Shown here piece by piece: positions 1 to 9,846 of a DNA stretch of 64,000 nt; the first letter of the stretch is position 1, and each line of letters begins with the position of its first letter. The position numbers were made by a program, and so were the translations under genes. The DNA is taken from NCBI GenBank assembly GCA_015143295.1, contig CM026556.1, positions 15,066,547-15,130,546 on the forward strand. Reading direction: 5' to 3'. Source of the stretch: Tetracentron sinense (Eukaryota; Streptophyta; Magnoliopsida; Trochodendrales; Trochodendraceae). A model generated the notes under the pieces. It saw nothing but the letters and a program-made list of their open reading frames with translations. It did not search any database and had not been told where the DNA came from.

Positions 1-409
1 ATCTTAGTCTACTCCTTGTTGGTTGTATTGTACTAACTTCGACCCACATAAATTATCTTACCCATTGTTTGTGCTGATCTCCAGAAAAGCACCGCAGTTG
101 TCTATAAGCACTGGTTTCCTTGTAAATGCCAACGTTCCCTTTGCTGGTGAAGATCCAATCTCTATCACTTGCACATTCTTTGAAGAGTTTAGTGCTAGCA
201 TGGGTGTTTCTTGTTTATTCATGGCTTCATACGACTACATCTTAGTCTACTCCTTGTTGGTTGTATTGTACTAACTTCGACCCACATAAATTATCTTACC
301 CATTGTTTGTGCTGATCTCCAGAAAAGCACCGCAGTTGTCTATAAGCACTGGTTTCCTTGTAAATACCAACGTTCCCTTTGCTGGTGAAGATCCAACCTC
401 TATCACTTG
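1..409. repeat. Tandem duplication of about 171 bp
   Basis: Bases 1-171 recur at 239-409 with only a few substitutions, an offset of 238 bp. The duplication lies in the decayed integrase tail of gypsy A, and the first copy may continue left of the window. It looks like a local duplication within the dead element. Confidence 0.85.
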
Positions 410-725
410 TAATATTTGTTGTCGTTCCATGCAATTTGAGCACATTCTCAACAAAAGTCTCTGCTATAGTCATTGCAGAATAAGGATGCAAATGAGGTCT
501 GAAGTGTACATACTTATTAATGTCTTTCTTCATATTCAGCAGTAAAAAATGTGTGAAACCTGTTTGGTAAGTTTTATGGCTTCCAAAGTGCACGTACCCT
601 TCATTTGCCAATCCGTGCACTTTATATTGCTGGAGCCCATAATTGACTACATAGCATGGAAGATCCTCTCCCTTCTCCACACACACAATCACTATCTTCA
701 GATCTTCGTCATGGTGCCCTAACAT
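291..725 (-). pseudogene. Gypsy A integrase core remnant
   Basis: The minus-strand frame contains a run resembling the Ty3/gypsy integrase catalytic core: a YVHFRP-like segment, HPYSAMTIAETF, then a V-x-K/L-HG segment and a TSDRG motif where intact elements have SDRDPxF. The DRD aspartate region is altered and the reading frame before and after it is junk, so the enzyme is dead. In gypsy elements this domain inserts cDNA into the host chromosome. Being the leftmost domain on the minus strand fits RT-RNaseH-integrase order. Confidence 0.7.
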
Positions 726-1429
726 AGGGAACTAAATCTACTTGTACCACTGAAATTGCTTAAACAATATCTATTCAATTACATGAAAGCGTTATCACCT
801 ATCATTTTATCTATCTCACACTTGTAGACTATCTTGTAATCGTACTCCATCAAATAATCCAGTCATTTTTTTTTTGTATTTCAATGACTACCTACCATTC
901 CATTACATACTTCCAAGCTCTTGTGATCAGTTCTAATGATAAAATTCATCTCAGGAAGATAAGAGGGCCATTTATGCACGGTATGAAACACTGCTTACAT
1001 GTCCCTTTCGTAGGTGGGGAAAAAGAAATTTCAACTCGAAAGTCGAAAGGGCCTTGCTACTTTGTTAGTACATCTAATCGCCCACTTCTTACACACTCTC
1101 CAGAAACCATTTTCTTAAGAATCCACATTCAAATATAATTTTTTTAATAAAAATAGGGGGAGCTAGTGCTGAGCCTGAGTCACGGCCTCCTTTAAAATTC
1201 AATGGTTCGCATCGCCTCTGAAGTCTGAACTCCACTTGAAATCTTTTATTTTCAGTAGTACAGTCAAAATAGTTCTCAATTTACTGCAAATTTCATGTCA
1301 TACTTTGTTAAAACCAAGAAATCAATGCAATACTTTTTACATCTGTTTTTGATTCTGCAACTCAATCGTGCTTGGTTGGTCAGTTTGGATCCCATCATGA
1401 GATATCACATACCCAAGATATTCTAGTGA

Positions 1430-1620
1430 TGCTGATCAAAACGTGCAGTAAGTTTTATTCACATATAATTGGTGATGTAAAAAAATTTCCAAAGCTTGTG
1501 ACACATATTCCACTAAGGCTTCCCAGTCCTTTGTTGAAAATAAGTATGTCATCAAAGAGCACCAAGAGAATCTTTCTTAAGTATGGTCGGAAGATATCGT
1601 TCATTAAACTCTGAAATGTG
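1430..1620 (-). pseudogene. Gypsy A reverse transcriptase remnant
   Basis: Read on the minus strand, this segment encodes TFQSLMNDIFRPYL followed by a hydrophobic run and FDDILIF, the catalytic box of Ty3/gypsy reverse transcriptase (normally F-x-D-D-I-L-I-Y-S). The context before and after is frameshifted. It is the RT of the same minus-strand element whose integrase is at 291-725. It has no independent function. Confidence 0.75.
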
Positions 1621-2100
1621 AGGTACTAGTTGATCCAAAAGGCATCACAAAAATTTGTAATGTCCCTTGTGAGTGCTAGATTCGGTTTTTGCAAGTCCTT
1701 TTTCTATTACTGATTTGATGTTAACCGGAACATAAATTAAGCTTGTAGAAATAAGGAGCCTAGATAATTTGTCAAGGAACTCGTCCACTACTGCGATTGA
1801 AATCTTTTATTCGAGGTGATTTTATTTGGCTCATGGTAATTTACCAAAAGCATCAGTGAGGATTGAGGAATAAGGATTAGTGCCTGGTCTAATGATCCCT
1901 GTTTCGACCATTTTTTAATTAGTTTTTCAATCTCATTCTCTTTGGACGTGTACCTATTAACCTGTTAGGATGAGCACTAGTAGGCTTACTTCCCAGCAAT
2001 TACTTGCTCAGATGGTTGTAGGACCAAGACAGTGGTAACCCTATATTTTCATTAAAACCTGTACGTATGCATCTGAGACATTCTTAATTCCTCAAAGTAT

Positions 2101-2655
2101 ATTTTCAATTTGCAACACTTCTTCTATCTCAAACAGTTGCATATAAGCATCAGCCATCTTCTTACGAATGACATTCTCTGATATTTTGTTACTCATGATT
2201 CTTTTTTTTGCTCTTCTTGATCCATATAGAGTGTATTTCCTGCCACTAAATTTGAAACACATTATTAGCAACGAAGAAATTCTGCCTCCTTTCACCCAGT
2301 GTTGTAACTCTCGTTCTCGGGGTTTTATCGGCCGAAGTTTTTCTCAGGAGATTTTTAAATCTGAATTATTTTCGGGTATTTCTCTCCTAAATCTTGGCAA
2401 TGATTAAAAAAATATATTTAAATTACGAAAAATAGTAATAAATATCACAAAGTTATAAATTCATAAACCAACAACATTGTGTATTTCTCATGATATTTTT
2501 AAAATCTTGGTTAAATATAAGCTAAATCTCGCGATATATACATGATAAAAAGAGAAAATTATATTTCTCGCGAGATTTTTAAAATATCGTGATAAAAACG
2601 GAGTTTTAAACTTTAGATATTTTTCTTGGGAGAAATCGAGTTTTTCTCGGGAGAT
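2101..2655. other. AT-rich spacer with TCTCG(C/G)GAGAT words
   Basis: I see no gene here. From about 2310 the sequence repeats near-palindromic words of the type TCTCGGGAGATTT, TCTCGCGAGATTT and TCTCATGATATTT, in an AT-rich background. This may be what is left of a MITE, or decayed gypsy A sequence. No boundary can be drawn. Confidence 0.4.
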
Positions 2656-2664
2656 TTGTAACAA

Positions 2665-3810
2665 GGGAAAAATACGGAAATGGGCCCCCATTTTTGAAGA
2701 AACCTTGAAATAGGCTACACTTTTAGGGACTTATTTCTGTAGGCTCCCACACGTGCGAGCCACGAGCACGTGTTTTCCCTTATGTTTTTCTCTCCAAAAT
2801 ACCCCTCTCACTATTGCTTGCCTTCCTAAACCCTTCATTTCCTCTATTATCCGAAATCCTTGGTGTATTTGAAGAAGACGAAAAGATTAGTTACCCGCAG
2901 AAAAGGACGAAGAGATTAGAAACCCACCCTTTCCTTCGTATTGAAGAGGAAGAAGAAGAAGAAGCCCTTTGTTACCCATAGAAATCGTAGGAAGGCCGAA
3001 GAAGAAAAAGAAGACGAAGTATTTTTCCCCAGTTACAGTCTGGTATCAAGCCACAAAGGGTAAATGCTCATTTTCGAGATTTTCAGTTACAACAATGCCC
3101 ATTTTTGAGATTTTTGGCCATGATAGTGCCCATTTTCAAGATTTTTGGCCAGTATTTTCCCAAAATCTCAAAAATGGGACATGTAATGACTCACAATCTT
3201 GAAAATCAGGTCTGTTATGGCAAAAATGTCGAAAATGGGACATGTAATGGCTCAAAATGTCGAAAATGGCCGCTATTATGGGCAAAAATATCGAAATTCA
3301 CTTAAAAGCTTCTACAAAATCACGAAAATCTCTCTGAAAAAATACAAAAATCTCTTAAAATCTCTGCCAAATCACGAAAATATCTTAAAAACCTCTGCCA
3401 AATCATGAAAATCTTTTTAAGCGAATTTCTGTGGGTAACGAGATTTTCGTGATTTTGTAGATTTTTTTAAGCGAATATTGTGATTTTGTAGATTTTTATC
3501 ATATGTTCGGTGACAAGTCAGCCCTTGTAGGCGAAGAATGGTCGGTGATAGAAGTCAAATATTTACCAAGACAGAAGAATACGTAAGTCTTCCAAAATAC
3601 TTAAGTTTCAGTTTCGAGATTTTTGGCCATTAAAGGTCCCATTTTCAAGATTCTCAGTTATTACAAGGTCTATTTTCTAGATTCCGGTTCTTCTTCTTTG
3701 GCCTTCTTGCAATTTCTGTGATGCGTGAGAGCCTATAGAAATAAGTCCCTAAAAGTGGAGCCTATTTCCAGGTTTCTTCAAAAATAGGGGCCCATTTCCA
3801 TATTTTTCCC
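2665..3810. mobile_element. Non-autonomous Mutator-like element (MULE)
   Basis: Terminal inverted repeats of about 95 bp begin GGGAAAAATA(C/T)GGAAATGGGC at the left end and mirror this at the right end (roughly 3715-3810). A perfect 9-bp target duplication, TTGTAACAA, sits at 2656-2664 and 3811-3819. Long TIRs plus a 9-bp TSD are the signature of Mutator superfamily transposons. The 1.15-kb interior has no transposase. It holds purine-rich AAGAAGA runs near 2865-3020 and repeated phrases such as AAAATGGGACATGTAATG (3170-3260), which may be captured or self-duplicated sequence. It is inserted in gypsy A. Confidence 0.85.
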
Positions 3811-3904
3811 TTGTAACAATGCTTTCACCCAAAATGGCCAACCACTAGGCTCATGTTACAACTCACAACCGGAAGCAATACATGGATATCCACGTGGTTG
3901 TGGG

Positions 3905-4909
3905 CATGGTTTAAAATATCGATACGTATCGATCGATACGGGCCGATACGTATCCTATTTCAAGCTACCCGATACATTGGTAAACTAGAAAAAAAAAACT
4001 TCACTGTATTGGGCCGATACAGGCCCGATACACTCGATACGAGGATTTTTCAGTTAATTTTTTTCTCCTTCCATTTATGCTAGGATCCACAATACAAACC
4101 CGATACACACAACTTATTTACATAATTTATTATTTATGTAAATGATTTTAACTTGATTTTACTTTCATTTACTTTAGATATTAATATGTAAATAAGGTTA
4201 TCTCCCTGGTTATGATGCCCCAGCCCAACCCTACTTATCAGGAGCCACTGATTATGATGCCCCTGCCAAACCCTACTTATCAGGAGCCACTGGTTATGAT
4301 GTCCAGTCCCAGTCTTCGACTGACAGTTATGGATAGGTCACGACTCAGCAGCAGACATATGTACAAATGTACCTGGGCATGTACCGCACGATGATGACTT
4401 GGACACAGTGGTGTCATCATGTCTGGACCACTTATAATGTATCACTCTACTCAATTCCTAATCCCACAATGATAGAGTATGAGCTGGCACGAAGCTCAAT
4501 GTGGTATTGAGCTTCTATCATGTATGTAACTTGATTTGTGAATACAAGGGTCTATGTATTTTTATATTTTTGATTTATGAATGCAAGTGAGATTTTATCA
4601 CTTGGTTAAGTAACTATGGTTTGTATTTTCATACATATTTATCAGCCCGCACGCCTTTTTTAACTTATAAATTTGTTAACTCTCGTATGTATGATTATAA
4701 ATATAGTTGGAGACCTTCATTTAGTTTGTTTTCAGCTTATATTTGCATTAAAAGATGTTTTATGCAAGGTATCCAAGTTTTTCTTTACGTGTCCAAGCTT
4801 TTTTTAGCGTATCCTGAATTTTTCTTCCGTATCCAACCGATTCGGTACCGATACGTATCCTATTTTGGGCTTACCGATATGACGACCGATACCGATATTT
4901 TGAACCATG
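3905..4909. mobile_element. hAT-1, non-autonomous hAT element
   Basis: The ends are CATGGTT(T/C)AAAATATCG in inverted orientation, flanked by the 8-bp duplication GTTGTGGG (3897-3904 and 4910-4917), as expected for hAT transposons. Both subterminal regions carry many copies of the word GATAC/GTATC (3917-4045 and 4830-4900), likely transposase-binding sites. The interior retains a coding remnant (4202-4510), which suggests it is a deletion derivative of an autonomous element. It is inserted in gypsy A between RT and protease. Confidence 0.88.
4202..4510 (+). pseudogene. Coding remnant inside hAT-1 with a short peptide repeat
   Basis: One frame reads two near-identical copies of a 15-residue unit (GYDAPAQPYLSGATD, then DYDAPAKPYLSGATG with overlap), a stop at 4333-4335, then a Q-, Y-, M- and W-rich stretch ending at TGA 4508-4510. 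The Y/Q/P-rich composition and the position before the element's right end suggest the C-terminal tail of the lost transposase. I do not recognise the protein specifically. It could instead be captured host sequence. Confidence 0.45.
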
Positions 4910-5032
4910 GTTGTGGGAGGATAGTTGTACTCCTATAACCCTGTCTACAACCATAACATCCACTCAATTACCATGGACTAGACATTATTTTTAGATGAGT
5001 ACATGATTGTTTTTTATGACTTGATGTGTCCC

Positions 5033-5245
5033 TCACCCATTTGGATCGGGACTAATCCCCAATGATGCGCACAATATCCCGCAAACCACGCACATCAGGC
5101 GTGCTCGATCAATGGGGGGTATCCCATTGCCTTTGAACCATCTCACCACACACGTCACTTGAAAGATGGAAATTTGTAGCAGTCCAATTGAATCATATCC
5201 CACATGTTTTGCCAATCCTAGGCTGATAAAATTGTGAGTGCTCAC
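5033..5245 (-). pseudogene. Gypsy A protease remnant
   Basis: The minus-strand frame starts with STHNFISLGLAKHVG. This matches the active-site region of Ty3/gypsy aspartic proteases, in which DSGSTHNFI carries the catalytic Asp; that Asp and the preceding residues are lost just upstream in this copy. The following residues decay quickly. The enzyme would have cut the Gag-Pol polyprotein. Position between RT (left) and gag (right) on the minus strand is as expected. Confidence 0.65.
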
Positions 5246-5299
5246 TAACCGTAAGTATGCACACTGATTGCTTTTCTTATGGTGCTATAGTTTGGGCTC

Positions 5300-5707
5300 C
5301 CACTGATCTTACTACGCTTGGATGGAAACTTGGGCGGTTTCTTCTACATTCTTCTCTTCCACCTCTTGCATAGAGCTTTCGATCTGGTCATTTTCTTCAC
5401 AATCCTCAAAAGCTGCAAGTCGAGACTTGATTAACGACTTCAAGCAAATTTCATTACAATTGAAACACAACCACTTTCTTCTCCTTCATTAACATCTTAG
5501 CAGGTATTTTCCCTTAATAGGCAGAGGAATCCCTACAGATGGTGGTATGGCAAGCTGTTTGGGATTTCAAGGAGTCATTTCCCTAACCAGCCCTTTACTC
5601 ATGTGTACAGCAACCTCTTGGAGCTGGAGTGATGGACCTACACAAAACAATTAGGAAGTCCAAACATTCGATTTGCTAGTCTCTCGGGCTGTGTTCAGTA
5701 TTCCAAC
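5300..5707 (-). pseudogene. Gypsy A gag C-terminal part with zinc-knuckle remnant
   Basis: Minus-strand translation near 5330-5470 gives CFNCNE, the first half of a CCHC zinc knuckle, followed by a long acidic linker (EDCEENDQIESSMQEVEEKNVEE) as seen between gag and protease in plant gypsy elements. The second half of the knuckle is not intact. The gag frame is cut at 5707 by the solo LTR (5708-8172) and resumes at 8173. Confidence 0.6.
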
Positions 5708-5967
5708 TGTCACGCCCCAAAATACCCCCTAGGAGTTAAGGGATACTTTAGTCGTGACTATACTTAACCTGTCAAACCATCCTGTAATGAACAAGGTAAA
5801 ACATCCTAAAATGGAAACATGAGTGCGGAAGCTTAAATAGTGCGGAAGTGTAAACCAACTTTTTCTTTCTATACAAATCTGGATTCCAAGTTTATATACA
5901 ACATAAGCAGTAAAGGTGGACATGCCCACCTATCAAAATACAAAAGAAACTCTTATAGTCACTCAGC

Positions 5968-6108
5968 TCAACAGTAATCTAGATATGGCCATACGTCTAA
6001 ATCTCTATCCTCCTGTGACTGCATCGGGATAGGTGACTTTCTTTCCTCCGCGTATTCTTCCTCAACCCAGGGCTCAGGGTTGAGGGCATCCGCGGGACCT
6101 GCCGACAT
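5968..6108 (-). CDS. Conserved acidic micro-ORF in LTR S1 (46 codons)
   Basis: The reading frame begins ATGTCGGCAGGT (6108 downward) and encodes MSAG..., then a core PWVEEEYAEE, and ends in PYLDYC. The solo LTR at 62119-62238 has the same first four codons and PWVEEEYVEE. Gypsy B has STG... [10 protein letters not shown] in the corresponding place. The ATG starts exactly 11 nt after a hairpin in both solo LTRs. No known domain is recognised and translation is unproven. The conserved part could equally be an RNA or splice signal: the ATGTCGGCAG stretch looks like a 3' splice site. Confidence 0.4.
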   Translation of the reverse strand: MSAGPADALNPEPWVEEEYAEERKSPIPMQSQEDRDLDVWPYLDYC

Positions 6109-6119
6109 GAAATGTACGG

Positions 6120-6138
6120 CTGAGTATGGAATACTCAG
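6120..6138 (-). promoter_or_regulatory. Conserved LTR hairpin, S1 copy
   Basis: The minus strand reads CTGAGTAT-TCC-ATACTCAG, a perfect 8-bp stem with a 3-nt loop. It lies 412 nt from the LTR's 3' end and 11 nt before the micro-ORF ATG. Related hairpins occur at 36385-36405, 36729-36749 and 62089-62107. Confidence 0.65.
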
Positions 6139-6419
6139 CGAGTACAAGCTACTGACTAACAATAGTAATAATGAACAACGATAACAATAATTCACTTTAA
6201 TGCACAACATCAACATTTGAAGTAATACACAATCAATAATTAAAGCTATGCAGGATCGATAAGTAAAACATATTATGATTATGACATGCATGGAATGATG
6301 CAAAAGCTCCGATAAAACCCTTACTTAAAAGTGCTGACTTGTTCTTGAAAATACTTTTCATGGTTTTAAAACTTGTTTGTCGTTTAAAAACTTGTACTTG
6401 TCTTGTTTTTGTCTCATAA

Positions 6420-6840
6420 GAATCTCGCATGTCTTGTCTTGTTTGGAATCAGTTGTCATGCTTGTCTTGACATGCCTTGTCATGTTTACTTGTGAGTCAG
6501 ATGTTAGTGCCCCTTGTAGCGATTTGTGAGCCGGATACGTAAGTATCCTTCAGCGAAACATGAATAGAAAACAACTTGTGAGCTGGATATGTAAGTATCC
6601 TTCAGCGAAATAGAAAAGGGGTACACCAACATCCTTGATCGGCCCTTTGTCCGGCTTGATCAACTTGTTTACTTGTGAGCCAGGTATGACATATCTTGCG
6701 ATATGCCCTACCCTTGACCGGCCCGATATCCGGCTTTATCATGCTTGTTTACTTGTGAGCCAGGTATGACATATCCGGGGGATATGCCCTACCATTTACC
6801 GGCCGATGTCAGGCTTTATCATTTGTATCGTAAATCACAT
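6420..6840. repeat. Repeats in the middle of LTR S1
   Basis: Imperfect direct repeats built on CTTGTGAGCC(G/A)G plus a TATGACATATC or ATACGTAAGTATCC block recur about four times between 6500 and 6800. They are preceded by CATG/CTTG-rich sequence from 6420. The solo LTR at 59776 and gypsy B have comparable CATG-rich zones in the same place. Confidence 0.65.
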
Positions 6841-7625
6841 GTCTTGTTTTCGTTTGTTTTTATATATACTTATACTTTAGAAAACTCGGGTTATGTATGC
6901 ATGCGTGTGTGTGTGTAGCACTTGTGGTGCTCATGGTGACATGTACTACTAAAGAAATGGCATACGACATTTAAACTCTTAATATGATCATGAATGAAGG
7001 AAATTAGACAAACATAGAAGCATTGGATCAAGGTTAACACTTTAGGAAAGATTACTCCTTTCATACTTGCATTATTATTCTATAAATTTGTTAATTTCTC
7101 ATTTGTGCGTTTCATCAAACACTCGGTGTGCAACTTATTCGTAACCATTTATTCGAGTTCTTAAGTTCATGCATTTCATCAAACATTACACGTGCGTTCA
7201 TTATGCGGACATTGCCCATCTGCCATTTTCCAACACACATTCATCACATCCACACGACATCCAATCGCCTCAACCCATTCACATTCAACACATCCACATT
7301 TGTTCCACTTATTTTGTTCATTTTTGGAGAAGTTAAGGCATTACAATAAGAAAAGGAAAAATAGGAGAGATCAATACACTACATTCATAAGGAAATCTAG
7401 GTTATTACTAAGGGAGTTAGTAGGGTGTACTAATCAACCCTTGATCTTTAAGACAAACCCTTGATTGGAAGACCCCAAGCTTGAGGAAGAAACACCACTT
7501 TGAGATTTGAGGAACTCTTGTTTGATTTGGGGAAGATTAAACCCCAACTTGAGCTCCTTTGATCTTCAATCCAACACCCCTCTTGGACTTCCCCCTTCTC
7601 CTTTCTCTCCTCTGGGTATAGGAAA

Positions 7626-7644
7626 CCCCCCCCCCCCCCCCCCC
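7626..7644. repeat. Poly-C run of 19
   Basis: Nineteen consecutive C residues lie within LTR S1 (G on the transcribed minus strand). The run length is prone to sequencing or assembly error. Confidence 0.8.
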
Positions 7645-7705
7645 AATTGTGTTTCACTTAAAAGCCAAGGGTTTAAAACTCTCAAATTCGGCATTAGCAC
7701 ACGCG

Positions 7706-7963
7706 TGCAATCGATCGCACACTAACTGCGATCGATTGCGGATCAGTGCGATCGATTGCACATGGATGCGATCTGTCGCACTTGAACCCGAAACTTTTGG
7801 TTTGATTTCTCCCTGCATGCGATCGATCGCATACCCTTGCGATCGATCACAGAGCCCTGCGATCTGTCGCACATGGAGACCCATCTATCGCACTTGGACC
7901 CGAGCATTCTAAACCAATTCCACCTACATGCGATCGATCGCACCTAACCTGCGATCGATTGCA
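7706..7963. repeat. Palindrome array TGCGATCGATCGCA in LTR S1
   Basis: Ten sites matching the 14-bp palindrome TGCGATCGATCGCA with 0-4 changes start at 7706, 7727, 7747, 7767, 7818, 7838, 7858, about 7879, 7929 and 7950. They form clusters with 20-21 bp spacing inside a 111-112 bp higher-order repeat. The array lies about 210 bp after the LTR start in LTR orientation, where U3 enhancer sequences are expected. Confidence 0.85.
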
Positions 7964-8172
7964 CTCCCCAGATTTTGGTTTCTTCCCCCTGTAGACCCAT
8001 AGGGGTGTTTCTAACCTCATTATCACCATCCTTAGGGTCCTAACCCTATTTTTCACACTGCACATGGGTTGCAAACCTTTAATTTATCATAAACACCAAT
8101 TTCAAACACAGGGAATGCCATTTGGCTTTGAATACACTATTTATTACCCATAAAAAGTTCCGGGGTGCTACA

Positions 8173-8494
8173 TCAACACACTACCAGTTTGTTGCAGCTT
8201 AGAGAGGATTCCACCTTGCTCATACTCTAGAGAATTGAAACCCTTAGACAGGCCTGCTTCAATTGCTCCCACAAAACTTCTTATATAGTGTTCTTCATCT
8301 AGCAGTAAATCAACCTTTAGATGCCATAGCAGTGCATCAACCTTTAGATGCCATAGTGACAAAGTTGGGGTTCGGGAATAATTCGGCAAGGGTCAAGTTC
8401 GGAAAAATCCGGGAAATATTTCAGTAAAATTCGGGGAAAAAATGAAAATTATAAAAAGATATCCAACAATTTAATTAGATAATATACCAAATAG
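8173..8494 (-). pseudogene. Gypsy A gag remnant, first tandem copy
   Basis: The minus-strand frame encodes DEEHYIRSFVGAIEAGLSKGF and a following LQQTGSV segment. This fits the helix-rich middle of a gypsy gag, the capsid-like region. From about 8360 the sequence turns into an AT-rich block with AATTCGG words. The same sequence recurs at 9847-10208. It is cut off on the left by solo LTR S1 and on the right by hAT-2. Confidence 0.55.
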
Positions 8495-9838
8495 CAGTGT
8501 AGTCAAGGCCCCTAGGCGATTTGCCCCGGCTAGGCGAGGCGTTGCCTAGGCGATAAAATTAATATACGTATATATATATATATATATCATATACATATAT
8601 ATATTGTTATATATAACATCCAAAAGACCAAAACTCCACACCCAGTCAAGCATTATTATTTGTGTCGTGCCATAATGTAAGCAAGAGAGGTAAATTACCT
8701 ACAAATTGCGAAAGAAAAGAAAATAACACTTATCTTCCCCCTTCATATTAATGATTCAGGTTCCCATTTAAAAGAATCAAACCAAAAGTTACATATGGGA
8801 ACATGAATCATTAATCGGAGTGGGGGAAGACAGAAATCAGGAGCATCAAACCCAACTCTAATGAAATTATCTAATTGACTAATTGAGGAACTGAGGAGAA
8901 TAGAAATCATAGATACCTTTGTAAATGTTCCCAAAAAACAAAATACCACCGTTAGTTTTTGCCTGCAAAAATGAAAAAAAAAAACTTAAAACTGAGTCTA
9001 CATTCCCCCCTTTAAAACAAACGGAGTGGAGAGAGAGTCTTTTATTTTATTTATTTTTTTGAAAAAATTAAGGGTCTTGTCTTGGGACTCAATTGGATTC
9101 AGTGAATGAACCAAAAAAAGAGCAGAGCTCTGAGGAGAATCTGTTTTGGCTAGCTGGCCCTCTGACTCTCTCTCTCTCTCTAGTTGTGACTGGCTGGCCC
9201 TTTGAACCAAAGAAAATAACACATATTCCTGTCTTGTATGGGTTGTCCATCAAAAGGATTAAAAAAAACAGCATAGGATGATCTCTGTATCCGAATGAAA
9301 ACAACATAAGATATGGGGTTTAATCCATAGTGGTTTAAATCCACACCCCCCCCAAAAAAAATGTGACATTCTATCATTCTGGCTTTGAATGGCTTTGTAT
9401 CCAGCAGTAGAGCTGTGCTGATTCACCCGCCAAAAATAAAATGTGACATGGTACACTGTGGAGAATGAGAGAGAGAGAGAGGGTACCTGGTTCGGAATCG
9501 GAGGCTTCTTCTTCTTCTTTTTGTTCTCCTTTGTTTCCCCTTTCTTTCAATAAGTGAAAAGTGTAAACCCCAAAAGAACTAACAACAAAACACATATATG
9601 TGTTATATAATGACTTTGATACGAGTTAATTAAAATAATAAACAAAATTAACTAAACTAACACTATTCATTAATTAAAAAAAACATTGTTTATAAGGCAG
9701 ACCGCTTAGGCGATCGTCCAGATACCAAATGCCCATGTGTCTAAATGCTAGGCGACAGCCTAGTTATTTTCGACTGCCTAATCACCTAGTTGGGCACCCT
9801 ACCCCCAAAAATGCCTAGGCGACGAATTAACTACACTG
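8495..9838. mobile_element. hAT-2, non-autonomous hAT element
   Basis: The element begins CAGTGTAGT and ends ACTACACTG, flanked by a perfect 8-bp duplication CCAAATAG (8487-8494 and 9839-9846). Subterminal CTAGGCG/CGCCTAG words cluster at both ends (8512-8560 and 9705-9825). The 1.3-kb interior has an (AT)n tract near 8567-8620, poly-T/A runs and a CT repeat, but no transposase. It sits between the two tandem copies of a gypsy A gag segment. Confidence 0.88.
8567..8620. repeat. (AT)n microsatellite
   Basis: An alternating AT/TATA tract with a few interruptions inside hAT-2. Confidence 0.8.
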
Positions 9839-9846
9839 CCAAATAG

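Larger units (their letters stand above)
1..2100 (-). pseudogene. Degraded Ty3/gypsy element A, pol region
   Basis: This stretch holds scattered minus-strand remains of a Ty3/gypsy polyprotein: RT pieces near 1.4-1.6 kb and integrase pieces at 0.3-0.7 kb. No frame stays open for more than about 150 codons. The order matches gypsy pol read right to left. The same element continues as protease at 5.0-5.25 kb, gag at 5.3-16.16 kb and a primer-binding site at 16.18 kb, so it is one old element split by later insertions. Between the pieces I see stops and frameshifts but no other gene. Its 3' LTR should lie beyond the left edge of the window. Confidence 0.7.
5708..8172 (-). mobile_element. Solo LTR of a Ty3/gypsy (Tekay-like) element, family S1
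   Basis: On the minus strand the unit runs TGTAGCACCCCGG ... GGGGCGTGACA, with TG/CA ends, about 2.46 kb. It is flanked by CCAAC (left) and TCAAC (right). The uninterrupted target is preserved in the duplicated gag copy near 9895-9912. There is no internal domain, so it is a solo LTR left by recombination. Inside, read in LTR direction, are a palindrome array (7706-7963), a 19-C run, a repeated CATG/TTGTGAGCC zone (about 6420-6830), a hairpin (6120-6138) and an acidic micro-ORF (5968-6108). Its terminal sequence resembles that of the solo LTR at 59776-62528. Confidence 0.85.

Noticed and set aside
7706..7963. CRISPR-like spaced repeats
   Set aside because: Repeat units are 14-bp palindromes with 6-7 bp spacers, inside a plant LTR. 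No cas genes, and the setting is eukaryotic.
9089..9595. Several 60-75 codon frames on both strands
   Set aside because: They lie inside hAT-2, overlap each other and show no conserved motif.
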